Source: Elusimicrobiota bacterium
GTDB taxonomy: Bacteria; Elusimicrobiota; Elusimicrobia; Elusimicrobiales; Elusimicrobiaceae
Reading direction: 5' to 3'
Assembly: GCA_031258375.1 (NCBI GenBank)
Contig: JAIRMX010000230.1
Coordinates: 1-6,228, forward strand
Length of the DNA: 6,228 nucleotides
Shown: piece after piece, positions 6,117 to 6,228 of the stretch
How the letters are laid out: each line of letters opens with the position of its first letter
Position numbering within the stretch: the first letter of the stretch is position 1
Made by a program: the position numbers and the translations under genes
The notes under the pieces: model-generated
The model's input: only the letters and a program-made list of their open reading frames with translations
Database searches by the model: none
What the model was told of the DNA's origin: nothing

Positions 6117-6119
6117 AAA
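6091..6119 (+). promoter_or_regulatory. Predicted sigma-70-type promoter near the right edge
   Basis: TTTACA (6091-6096), a 17-base spacer and TATAAA (6114-6119) each match the consensus at five of six positions. Transcription would start near 6126, about 15 bases before an AAGGAG sequence. The promoter lies largely within an 8-bp inverted repeat (6081-6116), whose right arm overlaps the -10 box. Confidence 0.5.
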
Positions 6120-6142
6120 ATATCAAAAATATACAGTTTAAA

Positions 6143-6227
6143 GGAGTCTGTTTATATCTTTTGGGTCTTGTTGCACAATTAGGTAAAGAAGCTGCCCAAA
6201 GCACAACACAAACCATAACAGCACTCC
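6143..6227 (+). other. Long imperfect inverted repeat, possible structured RNA
   Basis: GGAGT (6143-6147) pairs with ACTCC (6223-6227). CTGTT (6148-6152) pairs with AACAG (6217-6221), and AT (6154-6155) with AT (6215-6216). C6222 and T6153 are bulged. Nested inside, TTTGGG (6160-6165) pairs with CCCAAA (6195-6200). These stems are collinear in an 85-base unit that begins about 17 bases after the predicted transcription start. I checked it against tRNA, SRP RNA and common riboswitch signatures from memory and found no convincing match. It could be a small RNA, a leader that hides the AAGGAG site, or another repeat element. The window ends one base beyond it. Confidence 0.35.
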
Positions 6228-6228
6228 A
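6161..6228 (+). CDS. Possible start of an unknown gene (partial, TTG start)
   Basis: The plus-strand frame is open from 6119 to the window end with no ATG. The first plausible start is TTG at 6161, giving MGLVAQLGKEAAQSTTQ and five more residues, an amphipathic-looking helix. AAGGAG at 6141-6146 is 14 bases upstream, longer than normal spacing, which weakens the call. The Q- and T-rich composition is unlike the neighbouring lysine-rich proteins. I do not recognise it. The same bases form the inverted repeat described at 6143-6227, so it may not be coding at all. Confidence 0.25.
   Translation, partial: MGLVAQLGKEAAQSTTQTITAL

Noticed and set aside
6178..6204. Partial resemblance of agg..aaagaagctgcccaaagc to the SRP RNA core
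   Set aside because: The conserved GGAA tetraloop and the GGAAGGAAGCAGCC signature are absent, and spacing to the flanking stems does not fit.
6163..6228. tRNA-like start (gggtcttgttgcacaattaggt) at the right edge
   Set aside because: The D-arm cannot pair, and no anticodon arm or TTCRA sequence is visible where a tRNA would need them.
6143..6228. Integron attC-like site
   Set aside because: The arms have GTT at the 5' side and AAC at the 3' side, the reverse of attC, and no cassette or integrase context is seen.

Overview
The window holds a compact galactose-use locus. A three-gene Leloir operon, galK-galE-galT, is read on the minus strand. It is divergent from a sodium:solute symporter gene on the plus strand, and the control region lies between them. 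Base composition is moderately AT-rich, with AT-rich intergenic DNA. The genes have bacterial Shine-Dalgarno sites and tight overlaps. I cannot assign a species. The class II (Firmicutes/Thermotoga-type) GalT, the YidK/SglT-like symporter and the dispersed ttcagcatgac palindromes suggest an anaerobic, possibly gut-associated bacterium. Elusimicrobia would fit, but this is a low-confidence guess from memory.

Layout. Positions 1-116: the 3' end of what looks like an IS200/IS605-type element, with the transposase C-terminus and a right-end hairpin. Positions 120-201: two palindromic repeat units. Positions 202-347: AT-rich spacer with no gene. Positions 348-4014 (minus): galT, galE and galK; transcription runs galK to galE to galT, with ATGA and TAATG overlaps that imply translational coupling. 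Positions 4015-4285: divergent control region with one good sigma-70-type promoter for each direction, a small dyad at the galK transcription start, and phased direct repeats between the two -35 boxes. Positions 4286-5929 (plus): the symporter. Positions 5947-5979: a strong intrinsic terminator. Positions 5980-6228: a good promoter, an inverted repeat, a Shine-Dalgarno-like AAGGAG and an imperfect long inverted repeat. This leads into either the start of a further gene or a structured RNA cut by the window edge.

How it works together. The symporter keeps the sugar-contact and sodium-site residues of the Vibrio Na+/galactose transporter vSGLT, so it probably imports galactose with Na+. GalK phosphorylates galactose. 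GalT exchanges galactose-1-phosphate with UDP-glucose. GalE regenerates UDP-glucose from UDP-galactose. Glucose-1-phosphate then needs a phosphoglucomutase encoded elsewhere. No mutarotase or regulator gene is present in the window. Three starts differ from the longest open frame because family alignment and ribosome binding sites favour internal ATGs: galK at 4014, galE at 2845 and the symporter at 4286.

The core of the window is an ordinary catabolic locus. The least explained parts are the right end (6081-6228) and the mobile-element/repeat junction at the left end.
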